NCBI GenBank assembly: GCA_026182355.1
Contig: JAPFBL010000552.1
Coordinates: 72,501 to 136,500, forward strand
From: Hermatobates lingyangjiaoensis
Lineage: Eukaryota > Arthropoda > Insecta > Hemiptera > Hermatobatidae
Length of the DNA stretch: 64,000 nt
Direction: 5' to 3'
Shown here: piece after piece, positions 1 through 9,719 of the stretch
Position numbering within the stretch: position 1 is the stretch's first letter
Layout of the letters: every line of letters begins with the position of its first letter
Made by a program: the position numbers and the translations under genes
Notes under the pieces: generated by a model
Database searches by the model: none
Told to the model about the DNA's origin: nothing
Seen by the model: only the letters and a program-made list of their open reading frames with translations

Positions 1-410
1 CCAAGTTTGAGTGGATAAACTTGGAGGTGACAAAAAGGGCAATACGTTAAATTGTCGGCCTGATTTGATCTAATGGTGTAAATGGCTGGAAAGCTAAGGT
101 GCACAGCGATCAAAACAGATTGTTTTACCACTTAGTTTTTAGGTTTAGTCGTTTCCACAACAGATGTCAAACCCACCCCAATCCACTCGTTTAAACCCTT
201 TACTCACATGTAAAACCTTTAAACCCCCATAGGCGCTTAAAAAGAAAATGGCCAGGAGACCTTCTAAGTTAAACCAGCTGTGAGGGTAACCATGTTATGG
301 AGTGGCACCAACGGGTGACCACTCATTCCCTGTATACATCCCCGTTAATTGTAAAAAATAATTTAGAATCACTTCTTATAACAATTATTTTTGTAGTTGA
401 AGTGAAAAAA
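1..410. other. Unique intergenic or intronic sequence
   Basis: No repeat family shared with the rest of the window and no convincing coding frame. It may be intron belonging to the exon at 468-682. Confidence 0.4.
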
Positions 411-467
411 AAAGGTTTAGTCGTGCGCAGCTTTCGTTTGAAAGCACTTGTGGGTGCTGTAGCTCAC

Positions 468-682
468 CTGTTGTTGAGGTTGTGCTTGCGGGGCTTGCGG
501 AGAGACTAGGTACTGCGGCTGGTACTGCGGCACTGCAGTGGGTACTGCAGTAGGTGTATCAGCTCTGGGCTCATAGCCTCCCTGAGTCCTTATGTCGAAC
601 TCCTCGCTGTAGCGCACTTGTCGTTTGTCCACCTCGCGGGGTTCCTCCACTTCCTGGCATTGGACCCCGATCACCAAGCCAC
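468..682 (-). CDS. Internal exon of a small secreted, Gln/Pro-rich protein (cuticle-type layout)
   Basis: On the minus strand a good acceptor (TTGTTGTTGCAG) precedes 682 and a consensus donor (GTGAGC) follows 468, so a 215-bp exon fits. It carries 2 bases of a split codon plus 71 codons and has no stop. GC content is clearly above the AT-rich flanks. The peptide starts with a hydrophobic stretch (GGLVIGVQC) that looks like the end of a signal peptide. Next come a charged segment (QEVEEPREVDKR), YSEEFDIRTQGGYEPRAD, then a low-complexity TAVPTAVPQYQPQY and QAPQAQPQQQ tail. Arthropod cuticle protein genes typically split the signal peptide with a first intron, so the layout suggests such a gene; this is inference. 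No chitin-binding RR motif is visible, and the other exons were not found in the window. Confidence 0.55.
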
Positions 683-1082
683 CTGCAACAACAAATCCCT
701 TATTGCAGCTGAACTGTCTCTTCATCCCATCGCAATTACGACTCGCATTTAGAGAAAAAATACAAAAAAAAATCTTCGCATACAAATTTTTAATCAAAAT
801 AACAATTAGAACATTACATAGACACTCAGATCATTTATCAAAATAATAAAAGAACATATACAAGAAGTTAAACAGAAAAAATCCCCAAAAATAATCAATT
901 CATATCCCATTTTGCCAAACATTTAGTCACCAATAACCACTAATTTTACCCAAACCAAAACATACAAAGATCACATAGAAACAATAAATTCCGTGAAATA
1001 ACTATTTTAGAAGGGTATGAAATTAACAAATTAGTGCACGATAATTCTTCTACTTGTCTCAATGAGCAAATTCCTAAGTGTA

Positions 1083-1093
1083 CAACTTTTCTT

Positions 1094-1133
<40 letters not shown>
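1083..1133. repeat. (TA)n microsatellite
   Basis: An AT dinucleotide tract that abuts the F1 PLE arm at 1133-1225, as with nearly every PLE insertion here. Confidence 0.9.
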
Positions 1134-1136
<3 letters not shown>

Positions 1137-1225
1137 CAAACCACAATAAGAAATGGGAAAACAAGACTAAGATCCCCCAACTGCAACAAGCGGTCCTCGT
1201 CAAAGTCAAAAACCCAACTGGATTT
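1133..1225 (-). mobile_element. PLE F1 single arm
   Basis: Begins TGATCAAACCACAATAAG and carries the F1 hammerhead region in antisense, decayed in the stem, followed by AAAACCCAAC. Both ends meet (TA)n. Confidence 0.7.
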
Positions 1226-1246
1226 AGTTATATATATATATATATA

Positions 1247-1460
1247 AACTCAAAAATTGTTATTGACCTCTTCTATTCTATTCAATGTTTTGTTATTGAG
1301 GACTAGGTCAAATAAAAGAAAATAAACTCCTTTCTAGGCCAACGTTTAGCCTGGGCTAATTTTAGCCCTGAAGATGATGTACAAATACATCGAAACGTTG
1401 GCCTAGAAAGGAGTTTTTTTTCTTTTATTTGACCTAGTCCTCAATAACAAAACATTGAAT
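1247..1460. mobile_element. PLE F3 inverted duplication
   Basis: The left arm (1281-1352, antisense) and right arm (1392-1460, sense) are complementary around a short centre. The right arm has CUGAAGA at 1368, hairpin GAUGUA-CAAA-UACAUC and GAAAC ending at 1396. The same family recurs at 28018-28262 and 29843-29985. Confidence 0.8.
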
Positions 1461-1464
1461 ATAT

Positions 1465-1876
1465 ATATATTATCGGAACTCGTGTCAGTTCTTCAGACTC
1501 AAATTAAACTCTCATTGCCAACGTTTCGGTCTTTATTTAAAACCTTTTTCATAGGAAGTATACATTTTGAAACAGAAAAACTAAGTATTACATTACAAAT
1601 TATTTTACAAAGAAAAACGGTATGTGGATTTTAACAACAACTGTAGTCTGAATGAACACGTGTTCAGTGTCACGTCGTCATTCAGACTACAGTTTTTGTT
1701 AAAATTCACATACTATTTTTCTTTGTAAAATAATTTGTTATGTAATACTTAGTTTTTCTGTTTCAAAATGTATACTTCTGCCTATGAAAAAGGTTTTAAA
1801 TAAAGACCGAAACGTTGGCAATGAGAGTTTAATTTGAGTCTGAAGAACTGACCGAGTCCCGATAAACTTTAGTTTT
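1465..1876. mobile_element. PLE F4 inverted duplication, long arms
   Basis: Two arms of about 190 bp meet near 1665. The sense arm (right) has CCUAUGAAAAAGG, a loop and GACCGAAACGUUGGC at about 1780-1815. The hairpin GGU/ACC and GAAAC are conserved, but the first core strand reads CUAUGAA instead of CUGANGA. The outer end runs into (TA)n. Confidence 0.75.
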
Positions 1877-2224
1877 GTATATATATATAAAGTTCTATTT
1901 TTTCTTTTTCATATATATGTTGTTCGTATTTCGTTATAGTTCTCTGTGTTATATTTTCAATATGTTTCCTACACTTAGTCTTATAGCAAATGTAAAGGCC
2001 CAGCCAAACCTTTAGGGGAAAAAAAAATAACAATGAAATGTACCTGCCTTCCAATATGAAACAGATGTACACTCCATACCCTCACCCACTTCCATCCTAT
2101 TCCCAGTTAGTTGTACCACAGACACTCACCCTTAGGTTCGTACTTCCGTATTTGATTTTATTTTGATTTTGTACTATATTTACTTTGTACTATACATAAC
2201 TCTCTGATGACATTGTATTTTTTA

Positions 2225-2300
2225 GTTAATGCCTGAAGAAGAACACTACGTGTTCGAAACGCGTTGTTTATACGATTAAATTTTTATATGTAGAGACCTT
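2225..2300 (+). mobile_element. PLE F5 single arm
   Basis: Hammerhead core at 2233-2260, then ACGCGTTGTTTATACG and a stretch ending CACCCTACAAT. It matches 52225-52315 but loses the MSKYH start codon region. Confidence 0.75.
2233..2260 (+). ncRNA. Hammerhead-like core (F5)
   Basis: CUGAAGA, hairpin GAACAC-UAC-GUGUUC (six perfect pairs), GAAAC. The 5' strand with the cleavage site was not identified. Confidence 0.6.
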
Positions 2301-2409
2301 TTCATTAGCTTTTCACCCTACAATAAAAATAACGATTTTCAAACACGTACAGTCCTTCCTCAGACTGACTATATTTTTGAATAGCAACGCTTTAAGCTAT
2401 TGGTTTAAC

Positions 2410-2436
2410 CTGAGGAAGATACAAAGTGGTCGAAAG
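2410..2436 (+). ncRNA. Hammerhead-like core, isolated family
   Basis: CUGAGGA then a weak GA(U/C)/GUC stem and GAAAG. An inverse relic (TCCTCAGACTGAC) lies about 50 bp upstream. No other copy was found in the window. Confidence 0.4.
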
Positions 2437-2469
2437 AGGCTATTCTTATTAAATTGTATATTTGCAGAC

Positions 2470-3600
2470 TATTAGTTTATTTACCAAAATAAGTTTGCAA
2501 ACTCCATACTATAAATCATATTATTGGTTTACGAACTCTGTACTGTTTTCCCCTCCAAAGTAGTACACCCTACTTGGTGAATGTTTGTTACGATATTTTC
2601 ACATGCTCCAAAACTCCTACTATAAACCATACTATTGGTTTACAAACTCCATACTATAAACCATACTATTGGTTTACAAACCCCAAACCCCATACTACAG
2701 GCTTACAAACACCATAGTATAAATATGCTATTGATTTACAAACTCAGTAATATAAACCATACGACTGGCTTATAAGTTCAATGCTGTAATTTCAATACTG
2801 CTATTGGTTATAAACTCTATACAGTAAATCATAATATTGTGTAAAACACAATACTGTATTGTAAATTATACTATTATTTTATAAACTCCAAACTGTAAAC
2901 CATGGTATGATTTACGAATTCCATACTATAAACCGTACTATTGACTTACAAACTCTATTCTGTAATATTAATCATAGTATTGCTTTATAAACTCCATACT
3001 GAAAACCATACTATGGTTTACGAATTCCATACTATAAACCGTACTATTGATTTACAAACTCTATTCTGTAATATTAATCATAGTATTGCTTTATAAACTC
3101 CATACTGGAAACCATACTATGGTTTACGAATTCCATACTATAAACCGTACTATTGATTTACAAACTCTATTCTGTAATATTAATCATAGTATTGCTTTAT
3201 AAACTCCATACTGAAAACCATACTATGGTTTACGAATTCCATACTATAAACCGTACTATTGATTTACAAACTCTATGCTGTAATATTAATAATACTATTG
3301 GTTTATAAACTCCATACTGTAAACCATACTATGGTTTACGAATTCCATACTATAAACTGTACTATTGATTTACAAACTCTATTATGTAATATTAATCATA
3401 CTATTGGTTTATAAACTCCATACTGTAAACCATACTATGGTTTACGAATTCCATACTATAAACTGTACTATTGATTTACAAACTCTATTCTGTAATATTA
3501 ATCATACTATTGGTTTATAAACTACATACTGGTAACCATACTATGGTTTACGAATTCCATACTATAAACCGTACTATTGATTTACAAACTCTATTCTTTA
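2470..3600. repeat. 106-bp tandem repeat array
   Basis: Units carry AAACTCCATACTG, ACCATACTATGGTTTACG and CTATTCTGTAATATTAATC. TGCTTTATAA recurs at 2981, 3087 and 3193, so the period is 106 bp. The left part (2470-2980) is a diverged version built of short AAACTCCATACTATAAACC-like subunits, suggesting growth of a longer unit from a shorter one. Confidence 0.85.
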
Positions 3601-4040
3601 TAATTACGGCTATTGTAAGTATTTGTTTTTTGTGTTTAACGGGCAGTATTCTAGGCTTTTGTACTGGATGTGAAGTTAGAATTTGGTCTTGACTCAAGAA
3701 TTTCAGTATCCAATGGGAAATTCTGTCTCCCGGAGGGAACGAAGCAGTTCACGATGCCAGATGCACCTCACAGATACATGCATCTATATATATTTCAGCC
3801 ACGCATGCACTTATCCTCAGGGTATAAACATAACGCAAACTGCATCAAACAATTCGTAACTATATAACCTTTCCCGCAATTAACTAACACTTTGGCTAGT
3901 CTATATATATTAAGTTCGTGAGTTTGTTTGTTTGTTCACACATGTTCCGTGGATATAGAGACGTGAAATGATTATAATCCTTATTTTTGTTGTGTTTTGC
4001 TTTGTTGTAGTTCTATTACATATTAAAAGATCGTATTAGG

Positions 4041-4083
4041 GGGGGTCAGGGTAGCCCAGTGGCCTGTGTACTCGCCTCGACTT
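4041..4083 (+). mobile_element. SINE tRNA-head fragment
   Basis: GTCAGGGTAGCCCAGTGG and TGTACTCGCCTCGA resemble the A-box part of the tRNA-derived SINE heads elsewhere in the window. There is no B box, so it is a truncated piece. Confidence 0.4.
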
Positions 4084-4248
4084 TCTACAATATTATTTGA
4101 TAATATTTCTCATTAGGGGATCAGGGTAGCCTATAATATATAATAAACTATAACATTAGAGGTTAAAAATGAATAACGATACCTACTTGCTACACCTCTA
4201 TATTTTCAAAATAAACATGTCTGTGAAGTTGGCAAAATACAGCTTAAA

Positions 4249-4685
4249 GCTCCATAACTTCGCTTCTGCACTGAATTATCAATCTATTTAAAGCCTATAT
4301 TTTAAGTTAAGCATGCACAAATCTAGTGTCAAAGTTTCAGTTCGCTATGTCTCATGGTGGCTGAGTTTACTTGTAACAAACGTTTTTGCTCTAAACGTCC
4401 ATAACTTCACTTCTACATTGAATTTTCAATTAATTCAGAGCCTATATTTTAAGTTAGACATACACAAATTTACTGTCAAAGTTTCAGCTTGATATGCCTT
4501 ATGGTGGCTGAGTTTACTTGTAACAAAATGTTTTGCTCTAAACGTCCATAACTTCACTTCTACATTGAATTTTCAATCAGTTCAAAGCATATATTTTAAG
4601 TTAAGCATACACAAATCTAGTGTCAAAGTTTCAGCTTGATATGCCTTATGGTGGCTGAGTTTACTTGTGACAAAATTTTACGGAC
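4249..4685. repeat. 147-bp tandem triplicate
   Basis: CCATAACTT recurs at 4252, 4399 and 4546 (period 147). Units share GTCAAAGTTTCAG and TATGGTGGCTGAGTTTACTT. The last unit runs into a GACAAACTGACAAACCGACA string. Confidence 0.85.
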
Positions 4686-4989
4686 AAATTGACAAACTGA
4701 CAAACCGACAGAAATTTTTCTAAGGGTGGATTCATTTTCTCTAATGCATGAAATGTAAAGAAAACTTGAAATGAGTATGTTCTAAGCAGTGTACAGACAA
4801 AATCATTCTTTTATTTATATAGATTTTCTATTTTTGCCACCCCCTCTCTAAATAACACCCCTGACACGTTCCCTCCCACCCCTGACACGTGCCCTCTCAC
4901 CCCCTTGTTATGACACTGCTGAATCAGAGAAGTCTGACTTCGTACCTTTATATATATTTTTTTGTCAGTACATATGTCGTTTTGCCGAT

Positions 4990-5325
4990 TTAGCTTATGA
5001 TGTGGAGAGAACCTCTCCAATAATCCAAGCCACTGTTTTACATCTATAGCAAGGCAGAACATCGAGCCACTCTACTACTGAATGAGATCATGTTGTTAAA
5101 TAAACTCCTATTGCTATGATTTAATCAATGTAAAGTGTTACACAACACTGTATCAAAGGAAGAGTCTTTGAAGCCAGCCGGAACTCTGTCCTATCGCAAT
5201 CTTACCCAGAGGATGACTAGCTGTAATCATCGAGAGCGCCTTGCCATCATTAACTTGCCAATTGTTTCCCACTACAATGCATTTCCTCCTTGGAGTTTTT
5301 CAGAGTTGAACATTACCTGGTGAGA
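4990..5325 (+). pseudogene. Coding-like remnant, possibly an old LINE fragment
   Basis: The frame from 5135 to 5323 (starting MLHNTVSKEESLKPAG, ending SELNITW) has higher GC than its flanks and a coding look, and a donor-like CTGGTGAGA follows at the end. The part near 4990-5090 resembles 54170-54250 (CTCTCCA, CATCG(A/G)GCCAC), so it is probably an interspersed repeat rather than a host exon. FPPWSF is reminiscent of LINE RNase H regions, which is weak evidence. Confidence 0.3.
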
Positions 5326-5494
5326 AGGTTTTGTATTGAATCAGTGCTTATCAAGGTTTTCCTTGTATCTATGTTATAGACAAAGTTTGAAATCCGGCTT
5401 TCTCGAGAGTGTCTAAGTATTGTAAACTAGCGGGCAATGTGTGATACGATTTATATTTCACACATTCCTAGGCAATATATATATATTAGTATAT

Positions 5495-5880
5495 TTAGGA
5501 AGCAGTCCTTCATTTATACAGGTTTGATTAAATAATACGCCATATTTACGGTTGACTAGTTTCCTTGTGTCAACCACATTCCTACCAACAAATCAGCAAA
5601 GAACCTCATTATCCAGAAGATGACTGACGAGCAGTCGAAACATGTCGATAGTAGTGATAATAGTAGTAGTAGTAATAGTAATAGTACTAGTTGTGACTGT
5701 TGTGACAATAGTAAAATTAGTGGAAATGCAAGATTTAAAGACAATGGAACCATTGGAAATGTTCTATTCAATTTAGATGTTTGTACAAGAAGATTATTCA
5801 GATCCCTTGAGAAATACACAAGGAAACTAGTCAACCGTAAATATGGCGTATTATTTAATCAAACCTGTATATATATATAT
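5495..5880. mobile_element. PLE F11 inverted duplication with ORF N-terminus
   Basis: The right arm encodes RRLFRSLEKYTRKLV then NRKYGVLFNQTC and breaks into (TA)n. The left arm, read on minus (5560 to 5496), encodes GVLFNQTCINEGLLPKYTNIY and then (TA)n. A core-like CAGAAGA, hairpin GACUG/CAGUC and GAAAC lie at 5614-5641, upstream of the coding part. CAGAAGA is a one-base variant of CUGANGA. A (GATAGT)-like Ser/Asn codon run at 5642-5690 precedes the conserved part. This is the N-terminal part of a PLE polyprotein upstream of the reverse transcriptase, which is itself absent. Confidence 0.7.
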
Positions 5881-5889
5881 ATATATATA

Positions 5890-5971
5890 CAGTTCACACA
5901 GGAAAGAGTGTGAACTCTTTCTCTTTCCTGTGTGAACTAATAGTCCTGTTGGACCATTTCAAGTTTTGATT

Positions 5972-5975
<4 letters not shown>
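5890..5975. mobile_element. Short palindrome with PLE-type tail
   Basis: AGTTCACACAGGAAAGAG is repeated in inverse (5890-5907 and 5920-5938), followed by TCCTGTTGGACCATTT, a tail box also seen in F9 and F2 ends. (TA)n lies on both sides. No hammerhead core is left. Confidence 0.5.
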
Positions 5976-6003
<28 letters not shown>

Positions 6004-6005
<2 letters not shown>

Positions 6006-6305
6006 GACACTTTTTCGTTGGAAATACGATCCAAAACGGACAAATATAGTTCAATATAGACTAAGAAACATAGAGAAATCAAAAGAACACACTTACAGTC
6101 TCTAATTTTTGGTTTGAACCTTCTTAAGGAGAGATAATAGAGGGAAACCAAGCGCACTGGTTCATTTGGGTTTCCAACCGTCTTTGAATCTGTGCGCATG
6201 GTTTCCCTCTTTATCTCTCCTGAAGACGGTTCAAACTGAAAATTAGAGACTGTAAGTGTGTGCTATTAATTTCTCTATGTTTTTTCCTGTATGTTGAACT
6301 ATATA
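6004..6305. mobile_element. PLE F2 inverted duplication
   Basis: The left arm (6007-6160) and right arm (6195-6300) are inverse copies. The right arm has CUGAAGA, hairpin GGUU-CA-AACU and GAAAAUUAGAGACUG near 6221-6250. The outer end of the left arm is the longer one and runs to CACTTTTTCGTTGG next to (TA)n. Confidence 0.8.
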
Positions 6306-6319
6306 TATATATATATATA

Positions 6320-6555
6320 TGCAGAAAAATCACAATAAATAAACACGTGATGGAATCAATGAAGTTAAAACCACAATGGAAAAAGTAAAACAATAGAAAT
6401 AAATACTCCGAGGCCTTTCAATGTATGTCATCAGAGAGCAAAGTAAAAACTGTTTTTAGCTAGTTTTTACTTTCTTTGCTCTCTGATGACATAAATTGAA
6501 AGGCCTCAGAGCATTGATTTCTATTCTTTTACTTTTTCTTGCGGTTTTAACTTCA
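6320..6555. mobile_element. PLE F6 inverted duplication
   Basis: The sense (right) arm has CTCTGATGACATAAATTG then AAAGGCCTCAGAGC at about 6481-6512. The left arm is its inverse. The core CUGAUGA...GAAA is kept, but the stem II hairpin is very short. Related to the PLE copy with GIY-YIG at 55861-56640. Confidence 0.75.
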
Positions 6556-6569
6556 TATATTATATATAT

Positions 6570-6985
6570 ATAAAAGTGAAGGTTGGTAGCAATCCTTCTT
6601 GCAAACATGTTTCTAAAGATTTTTTGCCAATTTCATGCTGAGTTACCTTTTTAAAGAGTTTCTCTAGTGTCCTGCTTGCTGTTCTGAGTTGCTCGGGGAA
6701 TAAAAAATCCACTGACCCAAACTTTTTCTTTCATATTTACACATTCTGACACTATTTATATCGGATAACTAACTATTATTTTAAATCGAATAACGACATG
6801 TTTCGGTCTCGAAAACCATCATCAGGCTAAGCTTACGAATGAAGTATAGAGGATATTACAATCTAATGATTTTTTATCCTCCGAGTAACTCAGAAGAGTA
6901 TGCAGGACACTAGAGAAACTCTCTAAAAAGGTAACCAAACATGGAATTGGCATAACATTTTTAGAAACATATATATATAATATAA
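6570..6985. mobile_element. PLE F11 inverted duplication with ORF N-terminus
   Basis: On minus (6800 down to 6572) a hammerhead core is followed directly by an ATG and, after decay, by RRTLEKLFKKVTQHEIG and then LETCLQEGLLPTFTFIYI running into (TA)n. The right arm (about 6885-6975, plus) encodes TLEKLSKKVTKHGIG then TFLET and stops earlier, at ACA(T), again into (TA)n. The two arms therefore differ in length, as in other copies. Confidence 0.75.
6800..6825 (-). ncRNA. Hammerhead-like core (F11)
   Basis: On minus: CUGAUGA, hairpin GGUUUUCGAGACC (GGU/ACC pairs), GAAAC, with ATG next (6797-6799). A perfect match to the conserved core strands. Confidence 0.65.
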
Positions 6986-7009
6986 TATATATTATAATAC
7001 TATATATCA

Positions 7010-7250
7010 ATGATCAAACCATAATAATCTGTGGAAAAAACACAATGGAAAAACAAGACTAAGAAATTTCAACCTTAACAAGCGGTCTTCGTCAGAGTCA
7101 AAAACCCAACTGTCTTTGGCCCAAAAACCATTCGTTTTTTGACTCTGATGAAGACCGCTGTTACGGTTGAAAGATCCTAGTATTGTTTTCCCATTTCTTA
7201 TTGTGGTTTGATCATTGATTGTTATTTCACGTGTTTATGTCAAATCTTTA
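7010..7250. mobile_element. PLE F1 inverted duplication
   Basis: The left arm starts TGATCAAACCATAATAA and carries the antisense core. The right arm (7140-7250) has CUGAUGA, ACCG/CGGU and GAAAG, and runs on through the longer tail TCACGTGTTTATG to (TA)n. Confidence 0.8.
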
Positions 7251-7257
7251 TATATAA

Positions 7258-7475
7258 ATATATAAAAAGATTTCACATAAACACGTGAAACAACAATCAA
7301 TGATCAAACCACAATAAAAATGGAAAACAAGACTAAGATCTTTCAACCGTAACAAGCGGTCTTCGTCAGAGTCAAAAACCCAACTGAAGTTGGTTTTTGA
7401 CTCTGACGAAGACCGCTTGTTACGGTTGAAAGATCTTAGTCTTGTTTTCCTTTCTTATTGTGGTTTATCATATAT
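7258..7475. mobile_element. PLE F1 inverted duplication
   Basis: The left arm is long (starts AAAGATTTCACATAAACACG). The right arm is short (ends GTGGTTTATCAT at (TA)n). A sense core CUGACGA...GAAAG lies near 7401-7430. Confidence 0.85.
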
Positions 7476-7499
7476 AATATAATATATATATATAATAAT

Positions 7500-8440
7500 A
7501 CTGACCTACCCGCTTTACCCGGAAACAATTTAATTCCAACTCTAATAATAAATACATATAACAAAAACATTTTAAATTTTTTATAGATCCTTACACTTAA
7601 CTTTTTTGAGATAAACAAAATTAATACAGAATTAAAAATTATAGATTACGCAAAAAAGATATAATCTAACACTGATTATAAATTGCACAATTTGTCTAAT
7701 AAATTGGTAGTTGATAGATTAGATTAAACAATAATAAAAAGAATATTTTTTGCTGAACAATACATAAAAAAAAAGTCTTCTAGTTAAATATAATCGAATA
7801 TTTAAAATTTATCATTTTGCCTATATGGAGTAGGATCGGATATTAATTACTAATAATTAAATATTTTAAACAAACGAATTAATAATCAGGAATAAATAAA
7901 GAAGCCTTACATCCATTAAACTTAAACAATACTTTAACTATTCTTTTAAGATTAGAATTAATGGTTCAAATACTATCATTATTATTCGTAATACTATCAT
8001 GCATACTTAAAGTTAATAAGTTATTATTTAACGCATAACTTTCTTTAATGCTTAAAGCAAGTTAAACCAATTAGATATGAAAAGTTAATTGTAAACTATT
8101 GACAATAACTAAAGCTTTGTTAAAGTTAATAAGAAACCCATATAAAATTACAATAATTGTCTTTAATATCAATCTGAAAATAACAATAATAAAATTTCTG
8201 GCACCTGATTATTTCCAATTGAACAAAGCAATTGAATAAAGAAATATTATCATAAAGAATAACCTATCTGCGGCTGCCATTACCAATTAAAGTCAAAATG
8301 TAAACAAACAGGTTATACAGCAAACCTTATCTATTATAATATTTTTGGGATATTAACTGAACCACAACTCTGATTTTTAAAAAACCTTTACATTAACCTT
8401 CTCGGAGATATACCTAATAATTTCCTAAATTTTCACGGCG
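7500..8440. other. AT-rich sequence without recognisable features
   Basis: Very low GC. No coding frame of note, no hammerhead core, no shared repeat. Confidence 0.5.
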
Positions 8441-8459
8441 ATTGGATGTATAGTTTTTG

Positions 8460-8800
8460 AATCTTTCGAGTACAAACAAAGAGACATACATTCATTTTTG
8501 TATATTTATATGTTGTAATTTTTTGAGGGTTGAGGTCCAATGATTTTAAACTAGTCCTTTTGCCGACGTTTCGACATATATTTATGTCATCTTCAGGGCT
8601 ACAACATGATTGTTTTACAATCAGCACTACTATTACTACTATTTGGTAATTTATTACATTAAATTAAAATTATTACATTAAAAAATCATGTTGTAGCCCT
8701 GAAGATGACATAATATATGTTCGAAACGTCGGCAAAAAGGATAGTTTAAAATCATTGGACCTCAAACCCTCAAAAAATTACATCATATAAATATTGGGTC
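8460..8800. mobile_element. PLE F7 inverted duplication
   Basis: Arms of about 120 bp (8500-8615 antisense, 8685-8795 sense) with a spacer of simple TAATTTATTACATTA sequence. Cores on both arms (GACAUA/UAUGUC hairpin). A second F7 copy enters at the right edge of the window (63860-64000). Confidence 0.8.
8699..8727 (+). ncRNA. Hammerhead-like core (F7)
   Basis: CUGAAGA, hairpin GACAUAAUAUAUGUU (one closing pair altered here, GACAUA/UAUGUC on the other arm), GAAAC. Confidence 0.55.
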
Positions 8801-8827
8801 AAGAAAACAAATCAGAATATATATATC

Positions 8828-9300
8828 AATGTCAAACCACAATAAGAAATGGAAAACAAAGGAAAACTGAGAAGACCGCTTGTTACGGTTGGAAAGATTT
8901 AGTCTTGTTTTCCCATTTTTATTGTGGTTTGATCATTGATTGTTATTTGACGTTTTATTGAAATCTTTATATATATCAATGATCAAACCACAATAAAATG
9001 GGAAAACAAGACTAAGATCTTTCAACCGTAACAAGCGGTCTTCGTCAGAGTCAAAACCCAACGAGTTTTTTTCCATTTCTTATTGTGGTTTGATCATATA
9101 TATATATATATATAAGAAATGGGAAAACAAGACTAAGATCTTTCAACCGTAACAAGCGGTCTTGTCAAGTCAAAAACCCAACTCAGTTTTTTGACTCTGA
9201 CGAAGACCGCTTGTTACGGTTGAAAGATCTTAGTTTGTTTTCCCATTTCTTATTGTGGTTTGATCATTGATTTGTTATTCACGTGTTTAGGAAAGCTTTA
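8828..9300. mobile_element. Three adjacent PLE F1 insertions
   Basis: Three F1 copies lie nearly end to end: 8828-8970 (collapsed centre), 8975-9098 and 9110-9300. (TA)n separates them. Each holds parts of both arms. The second lacks most of its sense core, and the third has both arms and a sense core near 9196-9225. They look like serial insertion into the same AT tract. Confidence 0.75.
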
Positions 9301-9440
9301 TTTATATATATATAAAGTTATATATATATATATATATATTATATATAGTATTATATTATATATATATATATATATATATTTAATATTTATATAATATATA
9401 TATTATAAATATATATATATTATATATATAGTATATATAT
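9300..9440. repeat. (TA)n-rich microsatellite
   Basis: About 140 bp of imperfect TA repeats. Confidence 0.9.
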
Positions 9441-9442
9441 AA

Positions 9443-9530
9443 GTGAGTCTTTGTTGTGTTTCAGTTTATGTGTCACTGATTATTTTAATTGTTATCTGTC
9501 CTGCCGGACCGTTTTCCGTTTTTATGGTAT
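9443..9530 (+). mobile_element. PLE F9 tail fragment
   Basis: AGTGAGTCTTTGTTGTGTTT to CCTGCCGGACCG, the 3' tail of F9 without its hammerhead core. Followed at 9533-9580 by an F1 fragment in antisense. Confidence 0.7.
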
Positions 9531-9589
9531 ATATGATGAAACCATAATATGAAATAGGAAAACAAGACTAAGATCTTTCAACCGTGATC

Positions 9590-9645
9590 TTATGTGGACC
9601 CTTGGGGGTCCTTGAGGACCACATCGTGAACCACTGGGTTAGATA
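9590..9645 (-). mobile_element. hAT-type terminal sequence
   Basis: On minus it reads CCAGTGGTTCACGATGTGG then TCCTCAAGGACCCCC, the common hAT-like end (CAGTGGTTC...). A G13 run and GA-rich DNA follow on plus (9650-9700). Confidence 0.4.
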
Positions 9646-9719
9646 GAGAGAGAGTGACAGAGAGAAAGAGAGAGAGATGGTTTGGGGGGGGGGGGGGTGA
9701 TGGAGGGTCGAGGTCACGT

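Noticed and set aside
417..797. 126-codon frame as a complete gene
   Set aside because: Only the 468-682 part has coding character. The ends of the frame are AT-rich, outside good splice sites.
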